A stretch of DNA of 64,000 nucleotides from Mytilus californianus (lineage: Eukaryota; Mollusca; Bivalvia; Mytilida; Mytilidae): assembly GCF_021869535.1 (NCBI RefSeq), contig NW_026262690.1, positions 61,512,995-61,576,994 of the forward strand, given 5' to 3'. Position 1 is the stretch's first letter. Each line of letters starts with the position of its first letter. A program made the translations under genes and the position numbers. Under the pieces are notes generated by a model. It did not search any database. It was not told the origin of the DNA and worked only from the letters and a program-made list of their open reading frames with translations. Below are positions 1 through 24,700 of this stretch, piece after piece.

Positions 1-12851
<12,851 letters not shown>

Positions 12852-13050
12852 TTTCACAAGTCAAATGCCAATGTGTTTACATTAGTTCCACGTGTAGTCC
12901 ATCATACCGGAGTAACCACGATTTCCATTGGTTTAAAGTCCCCAAATTTATGTGAACAAAATTCTGATTAGTGCAACATTACTTCCGGGTTATGATTGCA
13001 TCATCAACAGTCATTATACACTATTCTACTGACAAATTTCAATTGATTGC
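12852..13050 (-). promoter_or_regulatory. WARS1 5' flank (UTR and possible promoter)
   Basis: Immediately upstream of the ATG on the minus strand. An in-frame TGA nine bases before the ATG closes the frame. The stretch is less A+T-rich than its surroundings (CCGGAGTAACCACG, CTTCCGGGTTATG). No TATA box is evident at a convincing distance; promoter location is inferred from position only. Confidence 0.3.
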
Positions 13051-13082
13051 ATCAAGGATTTGTTACTATACAAATCCTTGAT
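13051..13082. repeat. perfect 13-bp palindrome
   Basis: ATCAAGGATTTGT and its exact reverse complement are separated by six bases, about 200 bp upstream of the WARS1 start. Twelve of the thirteen arm bases recur as an inverted pair at 30739-30789. Confidence 0.7.
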
Positions 13083-13259
13083 TGCACCAAGTTGAATTAT
13101 ACCAATTAAGAATAAGATAACAAACTTTGAACTCTGAAATAAATATTTCACGAGGTAGTGTAGTATATACCTTCTTCTTCTTCTATTGCATGGATATCCT
13201 TCCATTCATGAAACACCACATACAGCTCTGTATGTGTATTGAAATGTGTCACACAATTT

Positions 13260-13460
13260 TAAAATTTATTTATACTAATAAATTTAAAATCTAAAAGGAC
13301 ACTTTTAAACAGTATAAATAGGGGGAATTAATTTTAAAATTTATATATACGACTAAATTTAAAATCTAAGAGGATACTTTTGTACTGTAAAAGTTAAACG
13401 GGAATAAACTTAAAATCTACAAGGATACTTTATACAGTATAAGTTAAGCGGGAAGAATAC
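13260..13460. repeat. short tandem repeat, AATTTAAAATCTAAGAGGATAC type
   Basis: Three imperfect copies of a 55-75 bp unit with AAATTTAAAATCTA, GGA(T/C)ACTTT and ACAGTATAAGTTAA segments, beyond the 3' end of the LINE open frame. It may belong to the LINE 3' UTR or be an independent minisatellite. Confidence 0.5.
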
Positions 13461-13586
13461 CCTGTCTCTCCCTGTTTATCTGTCTATATACATACATACA
13501 AAAATTTGGCAAAGCACTGTTCAGTAGCCACATTATATACAATGTCAGTTTATGATCATCTCCTTGTATCCTATATATCTGAGTTA

Positions 13587-15117
13587 TTACTTTAAAAGTC
13601 TGATTCTATGTGTATGAAGTTTATAGCATAGACTTGCCGAAAGATTATGGATATTGATAATGTCCTCCTTCTTGAATAATGCACAGAAGTGGCTACAGTC
13701 GATTACAAGGTGTACAATATCTTGTTTCTTTGAGAAAGTGTTTTTCCAAGTTTGTGGCCCAATGATGTTTATTGTATACATTTTCAGTTCTTGAAAAGCT
13801 TCTTTTCTTTGCTTAAATAGAGCCGGACAGTCTAGCAAGAAATGAATCTCATCTTCATCGCTCAATCCACAGCATTTACAAGTAGGTGCTTCCTTTCCTC
13901 CAGAATATTTATATTTTAGACTTTGTAAGAGATATGTTCCAGTAATTAGTCGTGCTTTTACAGTGCCTTTTTTTATATCTGAGATAGTTGAATTTAGACT
14001 GCTCCAGGATGGGTGAGTGGATCCAAAGGTTAGGCAGTTTTGACTTAAATGTTTTAAGGTAGATTTTTGTGATATATCAGATTTTAATTTTTGTGTCCAG
14101 AACTCTCGGATAGATGATTTGACTGTAGATTTCCACGATAGTTTAGTGGGCAAGCGTTGTTGGAGAGCAGTTATCTCTGGTAGTTGATATATTGATAGAA
14201 GCGGTTGGATCCTGTTAAAGAAGCTTATTGGATTTTGCATATTCATGAGGATTTGACGCTCAGAGAGATCCCTAATTGTACTGTTTTCGCATGAAAGTAT
14301 ATTATGGAGGAATGTCAGTTGCCTTTTGTGTATTTCTGCCTCAAGGGGCAATGCTCCGATAAGTAATAATACTGCACAGTTTGCTGTCCTGATAGGTAGA
14401 GATTGGAAGCTTTTCAAGTTCTTTAAATGAAATATATTTAATTTGTCCATCTGGGAATTGTTTAGTGGTAAAATTTCCAATCCATAAATCAGTCTTGGTA
14501 AAACATAGCACTGGTAGATTTTATAAGATGTTGCCGGGTTTAATCCATTAGTTCCATGTACTCCGGTTTTAATAAGAGAATAAAGTGTTCTCCTGGCTAT
14601 GCTCATTCTAGCATCAATATTAAGGTCGTTTTCTTTTAGTTTTGATCTTATGATTCCCAGATGGGTTGTTTCTTTGGAAGGATATATGGTGGTGTTGTCC
14701 AATGTCCAACTTAGTGTTGATCTATCCATTTTTGCGGATTTATTGAGAATGACAGCTTTAGTTTTTTCAGGGTGCAGCGTTACCAGGGTCGCTACTCAAG
14801 AAAGCAATATCGTCTGCACATGTTGGGCAGCCTACGTAGGTTGTTCCAATTTTTAATCCGATATTATGTGTTTTTAGGTCCTCAAGGAGGTCATTCACAT
14901 ACATTTTATATAGAAAGGGTGACAGTACTCCTCCTTGTCTTACTCCTTGTTTGATGCCAAAAGAGTGGCTGAGGATACCTTTCCATTTGACTTTTGATGT
15001 ACATTTTGTAAGACCTAAATAGAAATCCTTGATAACTGTCCATAATGAGCTATTTGGAATATTTTCATAGAATTTGTCCATCATTATAATGTGGTCTACT
15101 ACATCAAACGCTTTTTA
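13587..15117 (-). pseudogene. APE-type LINE ORF2, 3' half (reverse transcriptase C-part)
   Basis: Continuation of the element whose 5' half is at 17991-19856. Reading on minus, the RT resumes at KAFDVVDH (motif A) and runs through FGIKQGVRQGGVLSP (motif B) to CADD (motif C, usual YADD). A 380-residue frame then follows to 13587, containing the cysteine pattern CKCCGLSDEDEIHFLLDCP near its end, typical of LINE C-termini. Between FLSSDPG (ending 14767) and HPEKTKAVI a frame shift and a deletion of roughly 25-30 codons interrupt the protein. Not functional. Clade placement (Jockey/CR1-like superfamily) is uncertain. Confidence 0.85.
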
Positions 15118-15239
15118 TACGACCGCAAAAATTGAAAATTTTTTGGTCGTATATTGGTATGACGTTGGCGTCGTCGTCGTTGTCCGGCGTCGTCGTCGTC
15201 CGGCGTCGTCCGAAGACACATTGGTTTTCGCACTCTAAC

Positions 15240-15810
15240 TTTAGTTTAAGTGAATGAATCTCCATGAAATTTTACCATAAGGTTCAATACCATGAAAGGA
15301 AGGTTGGGATTGATTTTGGGGGTTATGGTACCAACAGTTAAGGAATTAGGGGCCAAAAAGGGGCCAACAATAAGCATTTTTGTAACTTCCAGACAATAAC
15401 TTGTGTGTAAGTGTATGGATCTCTCTGACATTGTACCACAAGGTTCCATATCACAAAGGGAAGGCTGTAATTGATTTTGGGGGTAATTGCCTCAAAATGT
15501 TAGGAATTAGGGGCCAAAAAAGGGGCAAAAAACAAGCATTTTTCTAGTTTCATGACAATAACTTATGTGTAAGTGTTTGGATATTTCTGAAATTGTACTA
15601 CAAGGTTCCATATCACAAAGGGAAAGCTGGAATTGAGTTTGGGGGTAATTGCCCGAAACGTTTAGGAATTGGGGGCCAAAAAGGGGCCAAAAATAAGCAT
15701 TTTTCTAGTTTCCAGACAATAACTTGTGTTCAAGTGTATGGATCTCTCTGAAATTGTACTGCAAGGTACCATACCACAAAGGGAAGGCTGAGATTGAGTT
15801 GGGGGGTGAT
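15240..15810. repeat. about 150-bp tandem units of the TACGACC element
   Basis: About four units containing GTGTATGGATCTCTCTGA, CACAAAGGGAAGGCTG and GGAATTAGGGGCCAAAAA. The same units form most of the copy at 28192-29459. A T/G homopolymer-rich tract follows at 15830-15900; the Lys-rich frame on the minus strand there is an artefact of it. Confidence 0.75.
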
Positions 15811-16005
15811 GAATCATAAGGGGGTTCAAAAAATTTGGGGGGGGGATTTTTTTTTTTCTTTTTTTTTTCTTTTTTTCCTTTTTTTTTTCTTTTAAAATTT
15901 TCCATTTTAAGTTGGTTACTTCTGATTTATATTTAAAAGCAAATAATAATGATATGGTAGGAGATGCACACCAAACAGGATGTGTAAATTATTATATAAT
16001 AAGTA

Positions 16006-16222
16006 TTTTGCAATAGCAAGAAATTTTCAATTGCACAGTATTGCACAATAGCAAGAAATCTTCAATTGCACAGTATTGCGCAATAGCAAGAAATCTTCAA
16101 TTGCACAGTATTGCGCAATAGCAAGAAATATCCAATAGCACAATATTGCGCAATAGCAAGAAATTGTCAATTGTACAGTATTGCGCAATAGCAAGAAATA
16201 ATCAATTGCACAGTATTGTGCA
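16006..16222. repeat. 36-bp minisatellite with TTGCGCAA palindrome
   Basis: About six units of roughly 36 bp, each with TGCACAGTATTGCGCAATAG followed by CAAGAAAT. The central TTGCGCAA is self-complementary. The array is absent from the shorter copy of the host element at 28192-29459. Confidence 0.8.
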
Positions 16223-16279
16223 AAAGAAGATACTTCGTATAAATTGCTTATTTCTTGATCAATTTCAATGGGGTTTTAT

Positions 16280-17790
16280 TCTTGAATTCTTGGGGTTCTT
16301 TAATATGCTGAATCTAACCGTGTATTAAGTTTTTGGATTTTGGGCCCCGTTTTTAAATTGGTCCACATTGAGGTCCAAAGGGTCCAAAATTTAACTTTGT
16401 TTGATTTCATCAAAAATTGAATTATTGGGGTTCTTTGATATGCCGAATCTAACCGTGTATTTAGATTCTTAATTTTTGGTTCTGTTTTCAAATTGGTCTA
16501 CATAAAGGTCCAAAGGGTCCAAAATTAAACTTAGTTTGATTTCAACAAAAATTGAATATATGGGGTTCTTTGATATGATGAATCTAACCATGTATTTAGA
16601 TTTTTGATTATGGGCCCAGTTTTCAAGTTGGTCCAAATCGGGGTCCAAAATTAAACTTTGTTTGATTTCAACAAAAATTGAATATATGGGGTTCTTTGAT
16701 ATGCTGAATCTAACCATGTATTTAGATTTTTGATTATGGGCCCAGTTTTCAAGTTGGTCCAAATCGGGGTCCAAAATTAAACTTTGTTTGATTTCAACAA
16801 AAATTGAATATATGGGGTTCTTTGATATGCTGAATCTAACCATGTATTTAGATTTTTGATTGTTGGGCCCCGTTATCAACTTTGTCCACATTGAGATCAA
16901 AAGGGTCCAAAATTAAACTTTGTTTGAATTCATCAAAAATTGAATATGTGGGGTTCTTTGATATGCTGAATCTAACCATGTATTTAGATTTTTGATTATG
17001 GGCCCAGTTTTCAAGTTGGTCCAAATCGGGGTCCAAAATTAAACTTTGTTTGATTTCAACAAAAATTGAATATATGGGGTTCTTTGATATGCTGAATCTA
17101 ACCATGTATTTAGATTTTTGATTATGGGCCCAGTTTTCAAGTTGGTCCAAATCGGGGTCCAAAATTTAACTTTGTTTGATTTCAACAAAAATTGAATATA
17201 TGGGGTTCTTTGATATGCTGAATCTAACCGTGTATTAAGTTTTTGGATTTTGGGCCCCGTTTTTAAATTGGTCCACATTGAAGTCCAAAGGGTCCAAAAT
17301 TTAACTTTGTTTGATTTCATCAAAAATTGAATTATTGGGGTTCTTTGATATGCTGAATCTAACCGTGTATTTAGATTCTTAATTTTTGGTTCCGTTTTCA
17401 AATTGGTCTACATAAAGGTCCAAAGGGTCCAAAATTAAACTTAGTTTGATTTAAACAAAAATTGAATTTTTAGGGTTCTTTGATATGCTGAATCTAAACA
17501 TGTATTTAGATTTTTGATTATGGGCCCAGTTTTCAAGTTGGTCCAAATCGGGGTCCAAAATTAAACTTTGTTTGATTTCAACAAAAATTGAATATATGGG
17601 GTTCTTTGATATGCTGAATCTAACCATGTATTTAGATTTTTGATTTTTGGGCCCTGTTATCATTTTTGTCCACATTGAGATCAAAAGGGTCCAAAATTAA
17701 ACTTTGTTTGATTTCATCAAAAATTGAATTCTTGGGGTTCTTTGATATGCTGAATCTAACCATGTATTTAGATTTTGGATATTGGACCAT
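16280..17790. repeat. satellite array, about 126-137 bp monomers with higher-order pattern
   Basis: Twelve monomers begin near GGGGTTCTTTGATATGCTG. By their second halves they sort into types A (CCGTGTATTAAGTTTTTGGA), B (GATTCTTAATTTTTGG), C (GATTATGGGCCCAG) and D (GTTATCA...TTGTCCACATTGAG), in the order A-B-C-C-D-C-C-A-B-C-D plus a terminal variant. The repeated A-B-C-(C)-D order shows block duplication. Long open frames on minus (up to 143 codons) arise because the repeat lacks stops in one frame; they are not genes. Confidence 0.8.
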
Positions 17791-17990
17791 AATAGGTGAA
17801 TGTCCAATTTAAAATTTTTAAGTTCTTAGACCACATTCATTCTGTGTCAGAAACCTATGCTGTGTCAAATATTTAATCACAATCCAAATTCAGAGCTGTA
17901 TCAAGCTTGAATGTTGTGTCCATACTTGCCCCAACTGTTCAGGGTTTGACCTCTGCGGTCGTATCAAGCTGCGCCCTGCGGAGCATTTTA

Positions 17991-19856
17991 TTTACTATCT
18001 ACTGTCATGAGAAATAATGAATCTAATGTTGTATGTTTGGATTCAGCTCACGCTTCATTGATGATAAAAGCGGCCATTAGCATGCAAAGTCCCTCTGTAA
18101 AGCCAAATTGGAGAGTAGAAAGCAAGAAGATTTTGGAAAGACCTGGGAGGATGGAACTTTCAAAGAGCTTGGAGATAATAGGCGTCACTGTAATGCCTCT
18201 GTAATTGTCCATAATAGATGCTTCTTTTCCATTTTTCAATACTGGTGTAAGAATTCCAGATTTGAGATTGCCAGGGACTTTTCGTTCTTTCAGAATTTTT
18301 CCAAACAGGTTTGTGAGAAACGTTGTAACAGAGTACGGAGAATTTTTAAGATGTTCAGATGAGATTCCAAATTCATCCGCAGCTTTTCTACAATTGAGTT
18401 TTTTTATCGCTGTAGATATCACATCTGACGTGATGTCCAGAGGTTCAGAGCAGGATTGTTCCTCGTATTGCTGTATGAGTGAGTGGCGCACATTACAGAG
18501 TTCCTGAAAATCATTATCATAATTGTTGTCCTTAGGGATGGCCAAGTCTTCAAAGTACTGTGCAAAACATCTGGTTTGCTCATCTGTATTGTATAAATTT
18601 TGATTGTTGGAAGAGATATATGAAGCTTGGCTATTGCGGTTTGCCCTATTCATTCTAATTAATCTATGAAATTTTTCTGAATCCGGGTTATCCATCAGCT
18701 CTTTATAAAAGTTTTCTTTTTCTGTATATTGCTCCCTACGCATTTGGCGTCGCAAGTTTCTTTGAGCGATGATTTTATCTGATTTTAAAGAGTCTTCTTT
18801 ACTTCCATTTTGTTTCCATAGCCAGTGTTTCTCCTTTGCGGTTTTCAAAAGGTTGATTACTTCTTGGGAGCCTCTCCTTTTAGGTCCGGATAATTTCAAT
18901 TTTTTAGATGGTACAGCAGATGTTGCAGCTTGTATTAAAGTTTCACATAAAAAGACCACATCTTTTTCAGATGAGTTAGAGAGTTGTTGGTAATTATTTA
19001 TTTTAACTTCTATAATGTTTTGAAAATTTTCTAGATCGATTTTGTTCCAAACTGGTTTTTGAGTTACTGACTTCTTCTGGTTAGTATACTGTTTATCTCG
19101 CTCAAGTACCACTGTGAAAGTTGCTGAAACCGGAACATGGCTAGAGATGTTTTCCATACATCTGTCGTGGATTATGTAGTTGCAAAGTGATCCTTCAGTG
19201 GAGTTGTCAAGAATGTAATCGATTTGAGATGTAGCATCCCAAGCGTGGTGGAAAAAGGTTTGCTTGTCTGATGGATATACGTTGAGCTTCATTTCCTTAA
19301 TAAAAGATTGCAAGAGCTTGTCGTGCTTGTTGCTTTTTCGGGGTGACAATAATATTCCATTTAGATCACCTAACAATAGAATTTGGTGAGATTCAGAATA
19401 TGTTGAGATAATGGAGTTTATAATATCCAGGCATTCCATATATTCAATATACGAGTCTTTAGAATTATTAGATGGCATATATGCACCGATAATGCAGATG
19501 TTGCAAGGAGAAGTAATCTCTACAGCTAGAATTCTTTCATTTCCCTCGTTGATTTCTTTTATCTTGTGCGATAAGTGTTCTTTCCAGGCAATTGCAACTC
19601 CACCTTTTCCTCTTGGCAAATTAAAGTTGTGGATGTTGTCGTAGGTGTCACTACATCGTATAGCATAATCCATATTTGGAAGTATTTCCCCTAAAGATTG
19701 TTTTTGACATTCGTATAGCCAATGTTCTTGTATGCAAATGATGTCCGACGTTTTTTCAAGACTTGATAAAAATAGAGAATTCCCTTTTCCTTCCATGTTG
19801 CAAGACAATATATTTATGGGAAGGTTCTGTGACTGCCCTTCTGTACCATTTCTAGA
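17991..19856 (-). pseudogene. APE-type LINE ORF2, 5' half (endonuclease and start of RT)
   Basis: Open on minus from about 19856 and readable to about 18048. Residues 1-235 are an apurinic-type endonuclease: the catalytic Glu in ICIQEHWLYE, LLLGDLNG, TSQIDYIL and SSHVPVSATF. The RT fingers start near residue 440 (LNCRKAADEFGISSEHLK, MDNYRGITVTPIISKLFE, LQFGFTEGL). The frame ends at a TGA where CGA would be expected (IINEA-stop-AESKH), then resumes to TVDSK and the 2.9 kb insertion. No ORF1 is recognisable upstream. Non-LTR elements nick target DNA with this endonuclease and reverse-transcribe in place; this copy is dead. Confidence 0.88.
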
Positions 19857-20058
19857 GATTTATAACTTCTGAAATGTGTATGACTTAGCTTAATTATGAG
19901 TATTCTTACTCTTAAGATTTTTTTGTGAAAAGAGTCGCTGAACCTAAACTAGAAAAAATGAGATATATCCAACTTCCAAGTCAAATAACACCAAACAGTT
20001 GATAAGCATTTTAGCTGAACTGAATTATATGGAATTCTTATGAAAAGTAACTATAAAA

Positions 20059-20830
20059 TCAAATCAAACAATTTTATTGGTGTAAATTCCAATACAGGAA
20101 TGATACCAGCTGAAATTTACAAAATACAAAAACAGACAAAAATAAACAAAAAACAAATATACAGAGATATATTTTCTCAATGATAAGAGACACATATTTT
20201 ATATCTACATTGCGTGTAGGTGTTATTTATACTATATTATCACTTCAAGCTATTACAATAAGCTTTAATACTACAACAGTTCTTAACAACATTATGTTTG
20301 CTTTAAATGAATGTTAGAATCATACATATCGCTTATTCCAGCTACACATACAGTACAAATGTCAGTATCATTCATGTCATTACTTTTCAAAATAAAACTA
20401 AATTTATCTTGTTCAGACATATTAACAAAAGATGGATCTATATCACTTAAATTACAAAAGAGTATATTTCTATTAAATTCTAACGCTTTACATTTAATGA
20501 GGAAATGGAATTCATCTTCAAAAGTGGACAAATTCTCTGTTCTAAAGGCGTTCTAGTATATCTACCAACTTCTATTAGTAATTTGCTATTACTAATTCTA
20601 ATTTTTACCATTTTAGAAATTAAAATTTTTGTTAAGGTCCAGTAGGAGATATTTTTCTAATTCGTAATTATTTTTAACTTTGCGATACGTTCCTAAATTA
20701 TGTTTATAACCATGACTATCTTTATTAGAGTCACAAAAAAGAGCTTGTTTCCAGGATTTTTTGAATTCCTCCTCTAATTTCTTTTGAACTGAAAAAAGTA
20801 ATTTTGTCTTTGACTATAACTATAAGCTTT
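20059..20830 (-). pseudogene. 5'-truncated second LINE, C-terminal fragment
   Basis: On minus, short frames read KLEEEFKKSWKQALFCDS, then a frame at 20531-20292 with FEDEFHFLIKCKALEFNRN. This is the same cysteine/histidine C-terminal pattern as the larger LINE, but a different sequence. The 3' end runs to ACACCAATAAAATTG and a TTTGATTTGATT tail near 20059. Interrupted by stops and frameshifts. Confidence 0.65.
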
Positions 20831-21125
20831 TAGCAATATAATACTATATTTATATTAGCATAAAGCAAACACCAATAAATGAATTCTAACATATAATTAA
20901 GCAAAAGATACAGCAAAATATTTAGAAAACACAAAAACAATATAGAATAACTAAAGCTATCTAAGGTCAATGTTGACTGTGGCACAGTGGAAGTTGCAAA
21001 TCAATATTAAATTCCATAAAACAAATATTAGAAAAAAAGAAACTAGCAGCAGAGATTATTTCAATACTGGGATCTGCTCTATTATATGTCCCAGATTAAA
21101 AGCAAGTTAAAAATCAAATTTATAT
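20831..21125. other. region between LINE fragment and WDR25, no gene seen
   Basis: A+T-rich with no conserved frame. A 5' untranslated exon or promoter of WDR25 should lie in or upstream of 20.8-21.8 kb but could not be pinpointed. Confidence 0.35.
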
Positions 21126-21298
21126 TACTGTAAATTCAGAAATTATTGCGAGGTTTTTATTAATGCGAATAATGCGAATGAATGAGTATCGCAATAATAA
21201 AAATTCGCATTCTGATATTTGATACATATAACACATTTTAGTCCATTCTTCAAAATTCGCAATAATAAATGCACGCAATAATTTCTGAATTTACAGTA
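21126..21298. mobile_element. MITE, TACTGTAAATTC family, copy 1
   Basis: Ends TACTGTAAATTCAGAAATTA and TAATTTCTGAATTTACAGTA are perfect inverted repeats; the interior carries more inverted GCGAAT/ATTCGC pieces. Length is 173 bp, upstream of WDR25. A second copy is in WDR25 intron 1. Confidence 0.85.
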
Positions 21299-21783
21299 CT
21301 AAAAGTTTCTCTGATTGTCATCATATTGTTTTTTCTTGAGAAAATAGATTAAAGTTACAGAAATCATACTTGAAAATGTGTAAAACATTTGTCTTCCAAT
21401 TATTGCACAGAGCACATTGGTAAGGAAATTGTAACTGCACTAAATTACTTTATTTATCAGTTTTCAATAGATATTATGCAAACTTTTCAAAGCCAATATT
21501 CATTAGTGATAAATTTTAAGTAATTTAGATATGAACTCAATAAAACTAATAAATTCAATCAATCTTTGCTTGGTCATGGTTGCTTACTGTCTATCAGCTT
21601 TTATTTTGCCTATTTAGTGGTGTAAATAGTATGTAAAAAAGATCTATCTGTGCTTTAGATATTCACTCTTTCATTAGAACACCTTGTTCATACTTTATTG
21701 ATTACTTTATGTTTTTAAGAAATACAAAAAATATACAATTCCTATTTTTTTAATTTCTTAAAGTATCATTATACATTTTGTAG

Positions 21784-24700
21784 ATGGAAGCATTAAAAAA
21801 TTATGATGATGACAGTGATGATAGTTATTCTGATGATTACAAAGATAATTTCCAAACTAAAAATTGTGGGGAAAGGATAAAAGATGATGGCTTATCCATT
21901 ATAAAAGATTCATCAAGGGTATATGTACAAAAACTCAAACATGATTTCTTTAACTTACAAGAATCGGATAGTGACCATGAACCTGAAACAAAATCTAAGA
22001 TCAGAAAGAAGGAAAATATAGAAATTATTGTGAGTAGTGGTGACACTATAACTGTTCCAGAAGGCTGTTTCTGGGAACCTTTACCTACAGAGGTCAAACA
22101 GTCAAATGATTTTGATATAAATCAGTCTATAGAAAAAGAATGCTACAGGGAATTAGATTTTAGTCATACTTATGATCAGATGTCTGCTAGTGATTATAGG
22201 AAGAGTTACAAAAATAAAAAATTAATTAAGACTGATTCAAACAAAATTAATTGGAACAACTCTGAAAATTCTAATACATCTTCTAGAAGAAATAATATTA
22301 AAAATTTCAATGAAGCAAATGAAGTAGATCAAAAATTAAATAATGATGATAAAAATTGCAACATTTATTCTGGTAAATCTGACAAACCATCTATAAAATT
22401 ATTTGATATCCATGGAAAAATAAAACCATGGTTACAAAGACAAAACCTTATTTGTAAAATTCCAAGGGAATGTGAAAAATCTTGGAAAGCTCATACTGGT
22501 TCTGTCAGCACTTTAAAATGGAATGTTACAAAATTCAGCCATTTATTGTTGTCTGTTTCTATGGATACCACAGTTAAAATATGGAATGTTTGGAACCGAC
22601 TAGAGCCTTGTGTTCGCTTACTGAACATACACAGTAAAGGTATTCAAGATGGTGATTGGAATAATTCTGGAACACATATCTTAACCTGCAGTTATGACAA
22701 GTCAGCTGTTGTAACAGATATTGAAACAGGCATGTACAATAAAAACTATAGTGTTCTTTCACAACATCACTTAATCTTCACATGACATTTATATTATAAG
22801 AAATTCTAAATGTTATACTGTAAATTCATAGATTATTGCATGCATTTAGTATTTTGATTTTTGAAAAATGGACAAAGTTGCAAGATTGATTATTGTGATT
22901 TGAGCAAAAGTTGGATACAGATATACATGTATGTATCAGATATCAGAATGTGAGTTCTTATTATTGTGATTATCACCCAGTCACATTATTCACATTAATC
23001 ACATGTTAATAAACTTGCAACTATTTCTGAATTTACAGTATTGTCTCTTTTGCAGGTGTATCTACTGTGAAATGTAAGCATAGGAATTTTGTAACATGTG
23101 GAAAGTTTCATCCAGTCAATGAAAATATTTTCCTTACTGGTTCACTTGATGAACTAACAGCATGGGATACCAGACAAGGTGATGAACCAATCCATAGATA
23201 TAGCTACAAAGACAAAATAGGACAGGTATATCAGAACATACAAAGTAATGCATATAGTTATTATTTAAATTATTTATGTAGTTAGAAACTTATTTCTTTT
23301 CTGCTTATACCTTTTTGGTTTTGAAGTTCCCAAAAGTTTGATGTATTTGCATGGCTTCTCATACTAGTGTTTAAGTGTACTACCAAATGGAGGTAGTTCA
23401 TACACACTCAAAATGGTACAATATATCATACATTTATATCTAAACTAAATAAGTACAGGATACTTTCTTTTAATTTTTATTTTGTAATTGTATGTGTATC
23501 ACTGGTGATTTAAACAATTTACTACATTTTTCTAATAGATGTCAAAATTACTTTTACATTCTAGAAAGAGTAATATGAGGTAAATGCACCTGAGACGATA
23601 TTGTGAAGATCTTTTGGAAATAGTCATTTATTAAAGGAAGAGCTCTTTTATTGTTGTTGCTGTTCATCTTCACAGTTACTTTATGGTCCTCAACAATATT
23701 GCCCAAGAACTTACATCTAAAACAAGATCAGTCCTTATAACTCAAACATAAGGATTGCTTTAAATGCTTCACCACAGCATTAGCATTAGATAACATTCCA
23801 AAAGTATACTCAGAAATAGCATAAAGTAAAAGGAATGAATAATTTATTGTATGTGCTTTTTTAATTCAGATACAAGATGTTATCTTCAGTATTGATGGAA
23901 GTGAGTTTTTTTCTACAGGAGACCTTGTAAGCCGCGATTCAGCTGACAGAAATATCATGGCTTGGGACTTTGATTATGCTGTGGTAAAATCAAACCAGAT
24001 ATATCAGGTTAGAATGTTGATTGTTCTCATGAAAAAAAAATATTAAAGCACAAAATGAAAATACCAGTGAACATGAAAAAAAAAATCAAATAGTAGGGGC
24101 CCTATTAGGGCTTTATTGAAACCTACTCCTTTGGTTTCATTTGTTCTAGTGGTTTCAGAGAAGATTTTTTCTAATGTTTACACATTGGAAATACAGTGGC
24201 CAAGAAATAGTTGTACCATAGTCAAAATTATTGTCTAGATTCAGGGGCGGATCCAGCCATTTTTAAAAGGGGGGTTCCAACCATATGTCCCCATTTAAAT
24301 GCATTGATCATCCTAAAAAAGGGGGGTTCCAACCCCTGGAACCCCCCCCCCTGGATCTGCCACTGAGATTGTAATTTTCTTTTCTCAAAATGAGATTGAA
24401 AATAATGTTGCTTTTTAGTTTGCCACCCTTGTTTTTTTGACACTCAACCCACCTGAAAAATGGCTTTTAGTAGACTTTTAAATTTGATTCTTTTTTTTTC
24501 TGTAACATTTTATAGAAAAAATATATACCGGTATATTCCAACAGCACCAAATAAATAACTTTGAAGCATTATACAATATACATATTTTGAGTAAATGCTC
24601 CTCTTATATGTGTATAAGTTGATATGCATATTAGAGGGTAGGAACGCCCTCTACCGTCAGGTGTCAAACGGTCATTTTCTGCTACCGTTAGCGTCAAATT

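Larger units (their letters stand above)
15118..17990 (-). mobile_element. satellite-bearing hairpin element, TACGACC family, long copy nested in LINE
   Basis: Inserted in the LINE between the codons for DSK and KAFD, with TTTA at both edges (15114-15117 and 17991-17994). In its own (minus) direction it opens TAAAATGCTCCGCAGGGCG with a GCTCCGC...GCGCAGC hairpin, then TACGACCGCA (17963-17954). It closes with GGACGACGCC repeats and a terminal hairpin at 15118-15151 (TACGACC/GGTCGTA). Plus-strand TACGACCGCA at 15118-15127 is the exact inverse of TGCGGTCGTA at 17954-17963. Inside are three different tandem arrays, annotated separately. No coding capacity. A 1268 bp relative is at 28192-29459. Confidence 0.75.

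Noticed and set aside
15705-15905. Lys-rich small frame on minus
   Set aside because: Produced by a T/G homopolymer tract inside the TACGACC element.
16006-16222. CRISPR-like regular short repeats
   Set aside because: Units are contiguous with no unique spacers, in animal DNA.
16469-17684. Minus-strand open frames of 77-143 codons with repeating protein blocks
   Set aside because: They fall entirely in the 126-137 bp satellite array; repeated translation follows from the DNA repeat, and no start, splice or domain evidence exists.
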